From NCBI GenBank assembly GCA_046296655.1, contig JBKBLE010000004.1:1-64000 (forward strand): a stretch of DNA of 64,000 nt, read 5' to 3'. Below the pieces are notes generated by a model. That model ran no database searches. It was not told where the DNA came from and saw only the letters and a list, made by a program, of their open reading frames with translations. The translations under genes were made by a program, and so were the position numbers. This document shows, piece by piece, positions 7,963 through 16,630 of this stretch (position 1 is the first letter of the stretch; each line of letters starts with the position of its first letter). The DNA comes from Cloacibacterium sp046296655 (GTDB taxonomy: Bacteria > Bacteroidota > Bacteroidia > Flavobacteriales > Weeksellaceae).

Positions 7963-8093
7963 AAATTGCGCCCCGAGTTGAGCGGAGCTCTTTTTAAAAT
8001 TTACAAATTTTAAAAAAGCGAGAGCACAATCAAGAAAAAAGCGAATGCTTTTGCCGAAGATTGCCTACGAAGTAGAGAGGAAATTGGCGCCCA
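7963..8093. repeat. Intergenic palindromic/repeat element
   Basis: The gap between aat and the DMT gene contains a stem GAGTT...AGCTC around 7976-7991. A longer hairpin follows with arms rich in TTTAAAATTT and AAATTTTAAA at about 7990-8015. A near direct repeat of the motif GAAATTGCGCCC/GAAATTGGCGCCC occurs at both ends of the gap. Coding in this stretch is unlikely although one frame stays open. The bases GAGCTCCG also occur at the right edge of the window, on the opposite strand sense. Confidence 0.4.
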
Positions 8094-8107
8094 AAAAATT
8101 AAAAAAC

Positions 8108-8995
8108 ATGAACCCTGAAAAAGAAAAATGGATTTTATTGGTATTGCTCTCTCTGATTTGGGGCTCTTCATTTATTTTGATAAAAAAATCGCTAGAACAT
8201 TTTAATCCGTATCAAGTAGGAGCGCTAAGAGTTCTTATTTCTGGGGTTTTACTCTCGCCGATTGCTTTGTTAAACATCAAAAAATTTCCTAAATCACATT
8301 TAAAATGGTTGATTATAGCAGCATTATGTGGAAATTTTATTCCCATGTTCTTATTCCCAATTGCGGAAACCAAAGTCAGCAGCAGTATTGCAGGAATTAT
8401 CAATTCTACGATGCCACTTTTCGTTATTTTGGTAGGTGCAGCATTTTGGAAAACCAAAACCACTCCTCGACAAATTTTGGGAATTGTCATCAGTTTTTTT
8501 GGCGTGATTTTATTGATGAATTCGGGACATGACAATAATACAGAACACTTATTTTACATAGGATTATTACTTTTTGCAGCTTTCTTGTACGCTGTAAGCG
8601 TGACTACAGTTGGCGCAAAACTCACGCATATTCCTGCGAAACTCTTGTCCTCATTTGTATTTTTCTACGTCTTGTTTTTACCGTCTTTATTGGCTTTATA
8701 TTTCTCAAATTTCTTTCACGAGTTTTCTTTTACTAGAGAAAACATGATAGGATTGGGATTTGTAGCGACTTTATCCATCTTCGGAACTGGACTAGCCATG
8801 ATGTTACAATATAGATTAATGAGCGTTTCTAATCCGCTATTTGCGTCTACCGTAACTTTATTAATGCCAATTGTAGCGGTAGCTTGGGGAATCATAGACG
8901 GAGAAAGTTTTACTTTTTTACAAGGAATAGGCGGTGCAATTATTCTGGGAGGATTAATTTTTCTAAGAAAGAAAAAAGCTAGCATTTTTACATAA
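8108..8995 (+). CDS. EamA/DMT-family transporter
   Basis: A 295-residue polytopic membrane protein built of two EamA repeats. The first begins ILLVLLSLIWGSSFILIKK and the second near LLFAAFLYAVSVTTVGA. About ten hydrophobic helices are expected and a Lys-rich tail closes the protein. The family exports or takes up small metabolites; the substrate is unknown. I start it at ATG 8108 (MNPEKEKW), since the 21 residues gained from ATG 8045 lie in the repeat-like intergenic stretch and do not look like a DMT N-terminus. Confidence 0.88.
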   Translation: MNPEKEKWILLVLLSLIWGSSFILIKKSLEHFNPYQVGALRVLISGVLLSPIALLNIKKFPKSHLKWLIIAALCGNFIPMFLFPIAETKVSSSIAGIINSTMPLFVILVGAAFWKTKTTPRQILGIVISFFGVILLMNSGHDNNTEHLFYIGLLLFAAFLYAVSVTTVGAKLTHIPAKLLSSFVFFYVLFLPSLLALYFSNFFHEFSFTRENMIGLGFVATLSIFGTGLAMMLQYRLMSVSNPLFASTVTLLMPIVAVAWGIIDGESFTFLQGIGGAIILGGLIFLRKKKASIFT

Positions 8996-8997
8996 AA

Positions 8998-9031
8998 AAA
9001 CTGCATAACCCCTTAGGAAGCAATGCAGTTT
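8998..9031 (-). terminator. Hairpin after the DMT gene
   Basis: AAACTGCAT (8998-9006) and ATGCAGTTT (9023-9031) form a 9-base stem. The run of A before the left arm gives a U-tract only on the minus strand, although no minus-strand gene is seen next to it. For the rightward gene it would be a stem without a U-tract. The rest of the gap up to 9155 shows no gene. Confidence 0.4.
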
Positions 9032-9155
9032 GAAATAAATCTAATAAAAAGTAAAAATGAAAGGCGATAAAGATAAAATTTTTTTTCAATAAAATTCAAA
9101 ATTGTTTGAAAATTTTTTATGATTTCCGTCATTTAGCTGATTGATAAGAATTAAT

Positions 9156-9163
9156 TACCTTTG
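9156..9163 (+). promoter_or_regulatory. -7 box directly before the CBS-protein start
   Basis: TACCTTTG matches TANNTTTG and ends only 4 bases before ATG 9168. Any transcript from it would be leaderless or nearly so, which rules out the upstream TTG at 9141 as the start codon. Confidence 0.55.
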
Positions 9164-9167
9164 CAAC

Positions 9168-9821
9168 ATGTTAATTTCTGAATACATATCCAAAGATTTT
9201 CCCGCTTTTGAAGTTGATTCATCAGCAGAAGAAGCATTAGAAATAGCCTCGGAATTTGGTTTCACCCATGTTTTTGTGCAAAGAAACAATCTTTTTTTGG
9301 GAGGAATCTGCAAAGAATTTTTGGAAGAAAATCCAGATAAAAATTTAGAAGAACTCCTTATTCACATCGAACGTTTTGCCATTTTAGAAGGCGGAACTGT
9401 ATTAGATACTGTAAAATTATTCTATACTTTTAACGCTAATATTATTCCTATTATCAATAAAAATGAAGAATATTTAGGATACATTGCTTACGATGATGTT
9501 TTTAATGAACTGTCGAAATATCCTTTATTTTCTGAAAACGGAGCGGTTTTAACGGTAGAAACCAACTTAAAATCGTTTTCGATGACCGAAATTGCCAAAA
9601 TTGTAGAAAGCAATAATTCTAAATTTTACGGAGCGTTCATCAGTCATGTAAATGATGATGTAATACAAGTTACCATGAAAATTAATCATGATAATTTAAG
9701 TTCTATTGACGAAACCTTCGACCGATTTGGTTATCACGTGGTTCATAAATTTTATAACGACGAAAAAGAAGAACTCATCAAAGACCGATATCAATATTTT
9801 CAAAAATATTTAGAATTTTAA
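9168..9821 (+). CDS. CBS-domain protein
   Basis: 217 residues. Two CBS motifs occupy about residues 1-125 (AEEALEIASEFGFTHVFVQRNNLFLGGI and then VLDTVKLFYTFNANIIPIINKNEEYLGYI). They are followed by a region of about 80 residues with an ACT-like look (FSMTEIAKIVESNNSKFYGAFIS...). CBS pairs bind adenine nucleotides and usually regulate a partner. The nadK gene follows after 30 bases, so an adenylate-sensing role near NADP synthesis is possible but not shown. Start at ATG 9168 is set by the -7 box. Confidence 0.8.
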   Translation: MLISEYISKDFPAFEVDSSAEEALEIASEFGFTHVFVQRNNLFLGGICKEFLEENPDKNLEELLIHIERFAILEGGTVLDTVKLFYTFNANIIPIINKNEEYLGYIAYDDVFNELSKYPLFSENGAVLTVETNLKSFSMTEIAKIVESNNSKFYGAFISHVNDDVIQVTMKINHDNLSSIDETFDRFGYHVVHKFYNDEKEELIKDRYQYFQKYLEF

Positions 9822-9851
9822 TGTATTTTTGAGTTTATAAAAAGATTTATT

Positions 9852-10718
9852 TTGAAAGCTGCCATTTATTCACAGAAAAAAGACTTAGATACATTTTTAT
9901 ACTTAAGTAAGTTTATATCAGAACTTAACAAAAGAGGTGTAAAAGCTATTATATATGAACAGCTCTTCAAAGATTTAGAATTTTCTAAAGAGTTTTCCAC
10001 TTTTTCTAACTACGAAGATGTAAAACAAGAAAAAATAGATTTTTTCTTCAGTTTTGGTGGAGACGGAACTATCTTAAATGCCTTAAATTTTATCAAAGAA
10101 TTAGAAATTCCCATCATCGGTGTAAACACGGGTAGATTAGGGTTTTTGGCAAGTTTTTCTAAAGAAGAAATCTTCAGTCACATAGACGAAATCATCACCA
10201 AAGAAATGAATTTGAGCAAAAGAAGCGTTTTGCACGTTACTTCTTCCGGCACTCCTATTGATTTTCCTTATGCACTAAATGATTTGAGCGTTTCTAGAAA
10301 CGAAACCACTTCTATGATTACCATAGAAACGCATATTAATGAGCAGTTTCTCACCTATTATTGGGGAGATGGTTTAATTATTTCTACACCTACTGGTTCT
10401 ACCGCATACTCACTGAGTTGTGGTGGCCCTATCATTTCGCCAGGAAACGGAATTCTTTCGCTTACGCCTATTGCGCCTCACAACCTTAACGTGAGACCAA
10501 TTGTTTTAAGAGACGATATAGAAATTACTTTAAAAGTAGAAAGCAGAGTGCCACAATATTCTCTTTCTCTAGATTCTAGACTCTATCACATGAAAAATGA
10601 TGATGTGATTACAGTAAAAAAAGCCGACTTCCAACTGATCTTAATGCACCCAAAAGACTTGAGCTTTTTCAAAACTTTAAGGCAGAAATTGCTGTGGGGG
10701 AAAGACAAAAGAAATTAG
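9852..10718 (+). CDS. nadK: NAD kinase
   Basis: 288 residues with the NAD kinase signatures GGDGTILNA, GVNTGRLGFLA and STPTGSTAYSLSCGGPI. It phosphorylates NAD to NADP in the cytoplasm, using ATP (or polyphosphate in some bacteria). The start is TTG 9852 (MKAAIYSQKK); no in-frame ATG lies nearby and the encoded N-terminus is typical. A TATTTTTG box at 9824-9831 could give it its own transcript in addition to readthrough from the CBS gene. Confidence 0.95.
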   Translation: MKAAIYSQKKDLDTFLYLSKFISELNKRGVKAIIYEQLFKDLEFSKEFSTFSNYEDVKQEKIDFFFSFGGDGTILNALNFIKELEIPIIGVNTGRLGFLASFSKEEIFSHIDEIITKEMNLSKRSVLHVTSSGTPIDFPYALNDLSVSRNETTSMITIETHINEQFLTYYWGDGLIISTPTGSTAYSLSCGGPIISPGNGILSLTPIAPHNLNVRPIVLRDDIEITLKVESRVPQYSLSLDSRLYHMKNDDVITVKKADFQLILMHPKDLSFFKTLRQKLLWGKDKRN

Positions 10719-10793
10719 TATTAATAGTATAAAATTCACTAAATTTACATTTCGAAATTTACATTTAACAATCAATAATAAAACAATAGAAAA

Positions 10794-11864
10794 ATGAGCA
10801 GAAAATTTCCGGCAGGTGTTGCCACAGGTTCATTAGTATCAGAAATTTTTGCACACGCAAAAGAAAATAATTACGCACTTCCTGCAGTAAACGTAGTAGG
10901 TTCTAGTAGCATAAACGCTACTATGGAAACAGCAGTTAAATTAAACGCTCCAGTAATTATTCAGTTTTCAAACGGAGGAGCTGCATTTAACGCAGGAAAA
11001 GGCCTTAGTACTGAAAATCAAAAATCTGCAATCCTAGGAGGAATTGCAGGAGCTAGACACATTCATACCCTTGCAGAAGCTTATGGAGCTACCGTAATTC
11101 TTCACACAGACCACTGTGCTAAGAAATTACTTCCTTGGATTGATGGATTATTAGACGCAAGTGAAGAGCATTACAAAGCATTTGGTAAGTCATTGTTCTC
11201 TTCTCACATGCTAGATTTATCAGAAGAACCAATTGAAGAAAATTTAGACATTTCTACTAAATATTTCGAAAGAATGGCTAAAATGGGCATGACTCTAGAA
11301 ATAGAATTAGGAGTAACTGGTGGCGAAGAAGATGGTGTAGACAACTCAAATGTAGATTCTTCTAGATTGTACACTCAGCCAGAGGAAGTAGCTTACGCTT
11401 ACGAAAGATTGAAAGCGATTTCTCCAGAATTTACCATCGCTGCAGCTTTTGGTAACGTTCACGGCGTTTACAAACCAGGAAACGTAAAATTAACTCCGAA
11501 AATCTTAGACAATTCTCAAAAATATGTACAAGAAAAATTCGGAACTTCTGAAAAACCAGTAAACTTCGTATTCCACGGTGGTTCTGGTTCTACATTAGAA
11601 GAAATTAGAGAAGCGATTTCTTATGGTGTGATTAAAATGAACATCGATACAGACCTTCAGTTTGCTTACACAGAAGGAATTAGAGATTACATGACTTCTA
11701 ACATCGAGTATTTAAGAACTCAAATTGGTAATCCAGAAGGTGAAGAAAAACCAAACAAAAAATTCTATGACCCAAGAGTTTGGATTAGAAAAGGTGAAGA
11801 AACTTTCGTAAATAGATTGGTAAAAGCCTTCGAAGATTTAAATAACGTAAATACATTAGGCTAA
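10794..11864 (+). CDS. fbaA: Class II fructose-bisphosphate aldolase
   Basis: 356 residues with class II metal ligands and substrate loops: HTDHCAKKLLPWIDGLL, EIELGVTGGEEDGVD, NVHGVYKPGNV, FHGGSGSTLEE and MNIDTDLQFAYTEG. It is the long class IIA form. It cleaves fructose 1,6-bisphosphate to DHAP and glyceraldehyde 3-phosphate, using zinc, in glycolysis and gluconeogenesis. accD follows 54 bases downstream and may be cotranscribed. Confidence 0.97.
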   Translation: MSRKFPAGVATGSLVSEIFAHAKENNYALPAVNVVGSSSINATMETAVKLNAPVIIQFSNGGAAFNAGKGLSTENQKSAILGGIAGARHIHTLAEAYGATVILHTDHCAKKLLPWIDGLLDASEEHYKAFGKSLFSSHMLDLSEEPIEENLDISTKYFERMAKMGMTLEIELGVTGGEEDGVDNSNVDSSRLYTQPEEVAYAYERLKAISPEFTIAAAFGNVHGVYKPGNVKLTPKILDNSQKYVQEKFGTSEKPVNFVFHGGSGSTLEEIREAISYGVIKMNIDTDLQFAYTEGIRDYMTSNIEYLRTQIGNPEGEEKPNKKFYDPRVWIRKGEETFVNRLVKAFEDLNNVNTLG

Positions 11865-11918
11865 AATCAAAGATTTCACTAAATTCGAAACCTTAATTTT
11901 AACCTTAAATAAATAACT

Positions 11919-12770
11919 ATGGCTTTTGATTGGTTTAAAAGAAAGAAAAAAAATATTACCACAGGAACCGAAGAGAAAAAAGACGTTCCAAAAGGTCTTT
12001 GGCATCAAACTCCTTCTGGTAAGATTGTAGAACATGACGAGCTTAAGAGAAATAATTACGTTTCTCCAGAAGACGGTTTCCACGTGAGAATAGGAAGCGC
12101 AGAGTTCTACGATATACTTTTTGACGAAGGGAAATTCACAGAATTACATCCCGATGTAGAAAGTGTAGATATGCTTAAATTTAAAGATACAAAAGCATAT
12201 ACAGACCGATTAAAAGAAGTAAAATCTAAAACAAAACTTAAAGATTCCATCAGAAATGCAAGAGGAAACGTAAATGGTGTAGACATGGTGATTTCTTGTA
12301 TGGATTTTGCGTTTATCGGGGGTTCTTTAGGTTCTGTAATGGGCGAAAAAATCAGAAGAGCTGTAGATTATTGTATAGAACATCAACTTCCTTACATGAT
12401 TATCTGCCAATCTGGTGGTGCTAGAATGCAAGAAGCGGCTTATTCTTTGATGCAATTAGCAAAAGTACAGTCTAAGTTGGCTCAACTTTCTGACAAAAAA
12501 TTGCCTTACATTGCTTATTTATGCGACCCAACTTTTGGTGGAATTACCGCATCTTTTGCAATGACTGCAGATGTAATCATGGCAGAACCTGGCGCTTTAA
12601 TTGGTTTTGCAGGTCCTAGAGTAATTAGAGAAACCATCGGTAGAGATTTACCAGAAGGCTTCCAAACGTCTGAATTTCTTCAGGAAAAAGGATTTGTAGA
12701 TTTTATTGTAAAAAGAACAGAAATTAAAGAAACGGTTTCTAAAACAGTGAAACTATTGATGAATAAATAG
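11919..12770 (+). CDS. accD: Acetyl-CoA carboxylase carboxyltransferase subunit beta
   Basis: 283 residues. The carboxyltransferase domain is clear: GGSLGSVMGEKI, CQSGGARMQEAAYSLMQ, CDPTFGGITASFAMTADVIMAEPGALIGFAGPRVI. With AccA it transfers the carboxyl group from biotin to acetyl-CoA, the first step of fatty acid synthesis. The N-terminal zinc finger of the family is eroded. Where other AccD proteins have four cysteines, this one reads WHQTPSGKIVEHDEL and YVSPEDGFHVRI (about 28-57), with none. It ends with a terminator at 12796-12828. Confidence 0.96.
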   Translation: MAFDWFKRKKKNITTGTEEKKDVPKGLWHQTPSGKIVEHDELKRNNYVSPEDGFHVRIGSAEFYDILFDEGKFTELHPDVESVDMLKFKDTKAYTDRLKEVKSKTKLKDSIRNARGNVNGVDMVISCMDFAFIGGSLGSVMGEKIRRAVDYCIEHQLPYMIICQSGGARMQEAAYSLMQLAKVQSKLAQLSDKKLPYIAYLCDPTFGGITASFAMTADVIMAEPGALIGFAGPRVIRETIGRDLPEGFQTSEFLQEKGFVDFIVKRTEIKETVSKTVKLLMNK

Positions 12771-12795
12771 AATATTTATTCTCTGAGATAATTTT

Positions 12796-12828
12796 AAATC
12801 GTAAAACTTAATTGTTTTACGATTTTTG
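12796..12828 (+). terminator. Rho-independent terminator after accD
   Basis: AAATCGTAAAAC (12796-12807) pairs with GTTTTACGATTT (12814-12825) around a 6-base loop and is followed by more T. Strong stem, 26 bases past the accD stop. Confidence 0.85.
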
Positions 12829-12880
12829 TTTGAAACATTTTCAAAAAAACACTTACTAATCCTTAGAAGAACCTCTTAAA

Positions 12881-13405
12881 ATGACACCTAAACTTGTTTT
12901 TAACCTCTTAAAAAGCTTAAGTTTAAAAAACCTTTTGAAATTATTTCTTATTGGGTTTAGTCATCCTATTTTCTCAATTTTGACTTTTTTTGCAACCTAT
13001 AAAACGTACAAAATTTCTGAAAAATTGTTCCCCAAAACACATGGTTTACACGGTGCAGGAAATGCTTTCAGACATGCCCTTTGGAACAGTTTAATCATGA
13101 TGTATTGCTGCAAGGTTTCTTCCCCGAAAAAAGCGCTAATTTGGACTGAAAAAATCACGCAAATGCACGAAGATTTATTTCCCAATGAGCCTTTGCAGCG
13201 CAAAATGGATTTGCACAATAATAAAGTGGGACGTGATTATTTCATGCAATTATTGCCTACCATTCACAGACAGTTTTTTGAGACCAGTTTTTTTGTAGAC
13301 CAACTGTTAGCATTAACTCAGCAAATTAAAACCGTAAAAAGTGAAGACGAAACTTTCGGTTTTGAATTGATTAGGATAGACGAAAAAAGAGAAACTTTAG
13401 CATAA
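12881..13405 (+). CDS. DUF6973-like conserved protein
   Basis: 174 residues with a hydrophobic N-terminal stretch (LLKLFLIGFSHPIFSILTFFA), then His/Asn-rich conserved motifs: GLHGAGNAFRHALWNSLIM, MHEDLFPNE and DLHNNKVGRDYF. These resemble the DUF6973 family of Flavobacteriia. The spaced His and Asn residues could form a metal site, but no activity is known. It is monocistronic: terminators lie on both sides, the downstream one overlapping the last codons. Confidence 0.6.
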   Translation: MTPKLVFNLLKSLSLKNLLKLFLIGFSHPIFSILTFFATYKTYKISEKLFPKTHGLHGAGNAFRHALWNSLIMMYCCKVSSPKKALIWTEKITQMHEDLFPNEPLQRKMDLHNNKVGRDYFMQLLPTIHRQFFETSFFVDQLLALTQQIKTVKSEDETFGFELIRIDEKRETLA

Positions 13406-13417
13406 GTTTCTCTTTTT
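13384..13417. terminator. Bidirectional terminator overlapping a stop codon
   Basis: AAAAAGAGAAACTT (13384-13397) and AAGTTTCTCTTTTT (13404-13417) form a 14-base perfect stem around TAGCAT, which includes the last sense codon of the DUF6973-like gene. It serves the convergent genes on both strands. Confidence 0.85.
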
Positions 13418-13442
13418 ATTTTATTGGGTTAAAGAATAAAAA

Positions 13443-14522
13443 TTACATGAATTTTTCTCCTTTTTTAAAGTTTTTCAAGTCTAAAACATAGTCTTTAATC
13501 AACTGGTCATTGCTAATTGGGCAAATCAGGAGAGCTTTCTCTGTATCTACCACGATATAGTTTTCTAAACCGTCTATAATAGCTGCTTTATTATTATTTC
13601 TAAGTCTGATGATGTTTCCTTTAGAATTATAGGTAAGAACATGCTTAGATTTAACTGCATTATTGTTCTCATCTTTTTCAGCATTTTCGTAGACAGAAGT
13701 CCAAGTTCCTAAATCACTCCAACCTAAATCTGCGGGAATCACGTAAACGTTTTTCGCTTTTTCTAAAATTCCATTGTCTATAGAGATTTTTTCTACTTTA
13801 GGATAAATAGTTTCTATACAAACAGATTCCTTATCATTATTATATTCACAAGTGTCAAATTCATGCGTCATTTCTGGTAAAAACTCTTGAAACGCTTTAT
13901 GAATAGATTTTACATTCCAAACAAAAATTCCTGCATTCCAAAGGAAATCTCCACTTTCTAAAAAAGCTTTAGCAATTTCTAAACTAGGTTTTTCGGTAAA
14001 AGTTTTTACTTTGAAAAATTCCTCCTCTTTTTTCTCAATAAATTGTATGTAACCATATCCTGTATCAGGACGTGTAGGTGTAATTCCTAGCGTAATAAGA
14101 TAGTCATGCTTGCTCGCTAAATCAAAAGCTAATTCTACTTTTTCTAAAAAAGTTTTTTCCTTAATAATTAAATGATCAGCTGGCAAGACAATTATGTTAG
14201 CATCTGCATCTCTATCTGCAATTTTATTCACCATGTAGATGTTACACGCTGCTGTGTTTTTCATTACAGGTTCGCCTACAATATTTTCTAAAGGAATCTC
14301 CGGCAACTGATGATGAGATAATTCTACGTACTCTTGATTGGTGATTACGTATATATTTTCGGTAGGAACGATTTGCTTAATTCGGTCAAAAGTTTGCTGA
14401 ATCATGGTTCTTCCTGTTCCTAAAATATCTTGAAACTGCTTCGGAAATTTCTGAGTAGACATTGGCCAAAATCTGCTGCCAATTCCACCTGCCATGATTA
14501 CGCAATATTTAGTTTTACTCAT
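13443..14522 (-). CDS. manC: Mannose-1-phosphate guanylyltransferase
   Basis: 359 residues. The nucleotidyltransferase signature MAGGIGSRFWPMSTQKFPKQF lies at the start, with LPADHLI, TRPDTGYGYIQF, FTEKPSLEIA and LWNAGIFVW after it. It makes GDP-mannose from mannose 1-phosphate and GTP for glycan synthesis. The protein ends without the C-terminal isomerase (cupin) domain of bifunctional enzymes, so it is the short form. Its start overlaps the SprT-like gene by 8 bases, which indicates one transcript. Confidence 0.95.
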   Translation of the reverse strand: MSKTKYCVIMAGGIGSRFWPMSTQKFPKQFQDILGTGRTMIQQTFDRIKQIVPTENIYVITNQEYVELSHHQLPEIPLENIVGEPVMKNTAACNIYMVNKIADRDADANIIVLPADHLIIKEKTFLEKVELAFDLASKHDYLITLGITPTRPDTGYGYIQFIEKKEEEFFKVKTFTEKPSLEIAKAFLESGDFLWNAGIFVWNVKSIHKAFQEFLPEMTHEFDTCEYNNDKESVCIETIYPKVEKISIDNGILEKAKNVYVIPADLGWSDLGTWTSVYENAEKDENNNAVKSKHVLTYNSKGNIIRLRNNNKAAIIDGLENYIVVDTEKALLICPISNDQLIKDYVLDLKNFKKGEKFM

Positions 14523-15117
14523 CTTCAGACTTCAATTTTTTAACTTGAGCAAGATTTCTAAAATAATATTTCCTGCTGCTTTTAATATTTTTGCAAAGAT
14601 AACGCTTTTTTGTTGTTTCTTCTATTACGAAAATCTCCTTCTTGTACTCGAACAACTCTCCTTTTTTTAGATTTTCTATAAAAGTTTGTTCATCATCTTC
14701 TTTTGGCACATGAAAATACTTCACTAAGTCTGGAGAAGCCATGAAATTAGCTTTTGGAGATTTAGAAAATTTCTGAATAATGGGACGTAAATCATCTGCA
14801 TAAACGGTCAAACTTTCTAGCAACATTTCTCTAAAAGTCTGCTTCCATTCTGCACCATGAGGCAAAATTCTTCTGCCATATTTTTCAAAAGCAATCAGAT
14901 GCGCCAACTCATGCGTAAGCACAAAGAAAAACAATTGTGGCTCTAGTGTTCCATTGACGGTAATCTGGTGAGATTTATCTGGCAATTTTCGGTAATCTCC
15001 CAGTTTGCTGTTTCTGTTTTTAGTAATTTTAAGATGACAAGGATAGCTCCCAAACCAAATTTTGAGATAAGGAAGCGCGTTCTCTGGCAAAAATTTTTCT
15101 AAAACGGAAACAGACAT
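14515..15117 (-). CDS. SprT-like zinc metalloprotease domain protein
   Basis: 200 residues. The HELAHLIAFEKYG motif (HExxH) and a third His in LPHGAEWKQTF define a SprT-like domain, related to the Spartan/Wss1 proteases that degrade DNA-crosslinked proteins. The C-terminal part (YLCKNIKSSRKYYFRN) has one cysteine only, so the zinc ribbon seen in some SprT proteins is not complete. First gene of a two-gene operon with manC. Six heptamer repeats lie in its leader. Confidence 0.85.
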   Translation of the reverse strand: MSVSVLEKFLPENALPYLKIWFGSYPCHLKITKNRNSKLGDYRKLPDKSHQITVNGTLEPQLFFFVLTHELAHLIAFEKYGRRILPHGAEWKQTFREMLLESLTVYADDLRPIIQKFSKSPKANFMASPDLVKYFHVPKEDDEQTFIENLKKGELFEYKKEIFVIEETTKKRYLCKNIKSSRKYYFRNLAQVKKLKSEDE

Positions 15118-15120
15118 TTT

Positions 15121-15162
15121 AGTTACGAGTTACGAGATTCGAGTTCTGAGTTCTGAGTTCTG
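15121..15162. repeat. Array of six 7-base repeats
   Basis: On the plus strand the units are AGTTACG twice, AGATTCG once and AGTTCTG three times, without spacers. The array fills the leader between the SprT-like start codon (15117) and its -7 box (15175-15182). Confidence 0.85.
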
Positions 15163-15174
15163 ATTTACAGACTG

Positions 15175-15202
15175 CAAAAATACTAATTTTACAAACATTC
15201 AA
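15175..15202 (-). promoter_or_regulatory. Promoter of the SprT-like/manC operon
   Basis: On the minus strand TTG (15200-15202), 17 bases, then TATTTTTG (15175-15182), a full match to the Bacteroidota consensus. The predicted leader of about 55 bases contains the heptamer array. Confidence 0.6.
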
Positions 15203-15231
15203 ACCTCGTATCTCACAACACGTAACACGTA

Positions 15232-16581
15232 TTACAAAGAAAGCGGAATCCCTGCATAGAAATTCAACAGTTTCGTGCTGAAAATAAAATTGTATTTCGC
15301 TTGAGAAACAGAACCTTGCGCATTGATATAATTATTTCTTGCATTGTTCAAGTCATAAATGGTAGCTCTACCTGCTTCATAACTTTTCTCGGCAAATTCT
15401 AATGCTAACTTGGTCGATTTTTCGGCTTCTAAAGCGGCCAAATAGTTTTCATAATTAGCATTGGCATCAAAATAAGCACGCTGAACATTTTGCTGAACTT
15501 CTACTTTTTGTTGTTCTAAAGTGTTTTTAGCAATGCTTTCAGAAATTTTAGCCTGTTCTACTTGTAATTTGGTAATCCCTTTGTTAAAGATGGGAATGTT
15601 TGCAGAAATACCTATATTTTGTCCAAAATTGTCTTTGTATTGCTTAAAAAAACTGTCATACTCTACATCTATTTCCTGTCCTGTAGTTGGATTAAGTGTA
15701 GGCGAAACTTTATAGAAATAAAATGTGCTTAATCCTGCAAATGCTGAAACAGAAGGATAAAAGGCAGTTTTTGCGATTTCGGTTTGTTTCTGAGCAGAAA
15801 GAATTCTGGTTTCAGCAGCTTTTACTTGCGGTTGATTTTCGAAGGCTTTTTCTACAATATTTTCGGTAGAATTCAATGGTGCTTCCAAAGAACTTGGCAA
15901 AGGAACTTCTTGCACATCAAAATTCTGATAATCTTTTAGTTGCAATAACATCGCCAATGAAAAAAGAGAACGCTGAATGTCTATTTCAGCAGATTTTTGG
16001 CGCTGTTTTTCTCTTGCTAAACCTGCAGTTGCTTCTGCTTCTACCGTTTTTGGCGTGGTTCCTACTTCTGTAGTAATTTTCGCTCTGCTTAATACTTTTT
16101 CGGCATTTGCTACGGCTTCATCAGAGATTTTTTTTACTTCCTTATTCAGTAAAACTTGTAAATATTGTTGAGCAATTTGAAGTGAAATATCATTTTTTAC
16201 ACGTTCTGCATCTAACAAACTCGCTTCTAAATCATATTGAGATTTTTCGGCAGATTTCTTCAATCTTCCGTTATTGTACAACTGCATATTTACCCCTACT
16301 GAAGCGCTATTATTGAAATTATCATTTCTACCGATACTTCCTTGGAAACCTTGCGTAGTTCCAAAGCTCATATTATTGTTAAAACTACCCGAAACTGAAG
16401 GCAATTTATCTCTTTTAGAAATTTCTAGATTTTTAGCCTGAATATCTGCATTATATTGATTGCTAATAACTTGTAAATTATTTTTAACAGCATAATCTAC
16501 ACATTCTTGTAAACTCCATTTCTTCTGAGATAATCCTAAAGAAAATGCTGATAGCAATAAGAGTGAAAATATTTTTTTCAT
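15232..16581 (-). CDS. TolC-family outer-membrane efflux protein
   Basis: 449 residues. The signal peptide (MKKIFSLLLLSAFSLGLS) is followed by two outer membrane efflux protein repeats. The first begins WSLQECVDYAVKNNLQVISNQYNADIQAKNLEISK and the second near VEKAFENQPQVKAAETRI. The end SYEAGRATIYDLNNARNNYINAQGSVSQAKYNFIF is typical. TolC proteins form the outer-membrane and periplasmic channel of tripartite pumps. No adaptor or inner-membrane pump gene lies beside it, so its partners are elsewhere. Confidence 0.93.
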   Translation of the reverse strand: MKKIFSLLLLSAFSLGLSQKKWSLQECVDYAVKNNLQVISNQYNADIQAKNLEISKRDKLPSVSGSFNNNMSFGTTQGFQGSIGRNDNFNNSASVGVNMQLYNNGRLKKSAEKSQYDLEASLLDAERVKNDISLQIAQQYLQVLLNKEVKKISDEAVANAEKVLSRAKITTEVGTTPKTVEAEATAGLAREKQRQKSAEIDIQRSLFSLAMLLQLKDYQNFDVQEVPLPSSLEAPLNSTENIVEKAFENQPQVKAAETRILSAQKQTEIAKTAFYPSVSAFAGLSTFYFYKVSPTLNPTTGQEIDVEYDSFFKQYKDNFGQNIGISANIPIFNKGITKLQVEQAKISESIAKNTLEQQKVEVQQNVQRAYFDANANYENYLAALEAEKSTKLALEFAEKSYEAGRATIYDLNNARNNYINAQGSVSQAKYNFIFSTKLLNFYAGIPLSL

Positions 16582-16630
16582 AGGATGAAAAGTTTCTTAA
16601 TTAGACGAAGATTGGTGGTTTTTGTTACAA

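Noticed and set aside
8045..8107. Extended N-terminus of the DMT transporter
   Set aside because: It lies in the intergenic repeat and encodes no transporter-like sequence.
15121..15162. CRISPR array or VNTR interpretation of the heptamers as a CRISPR
   Set aside because: Units are 7 bases without spacers, and there are no cas genes in the window.
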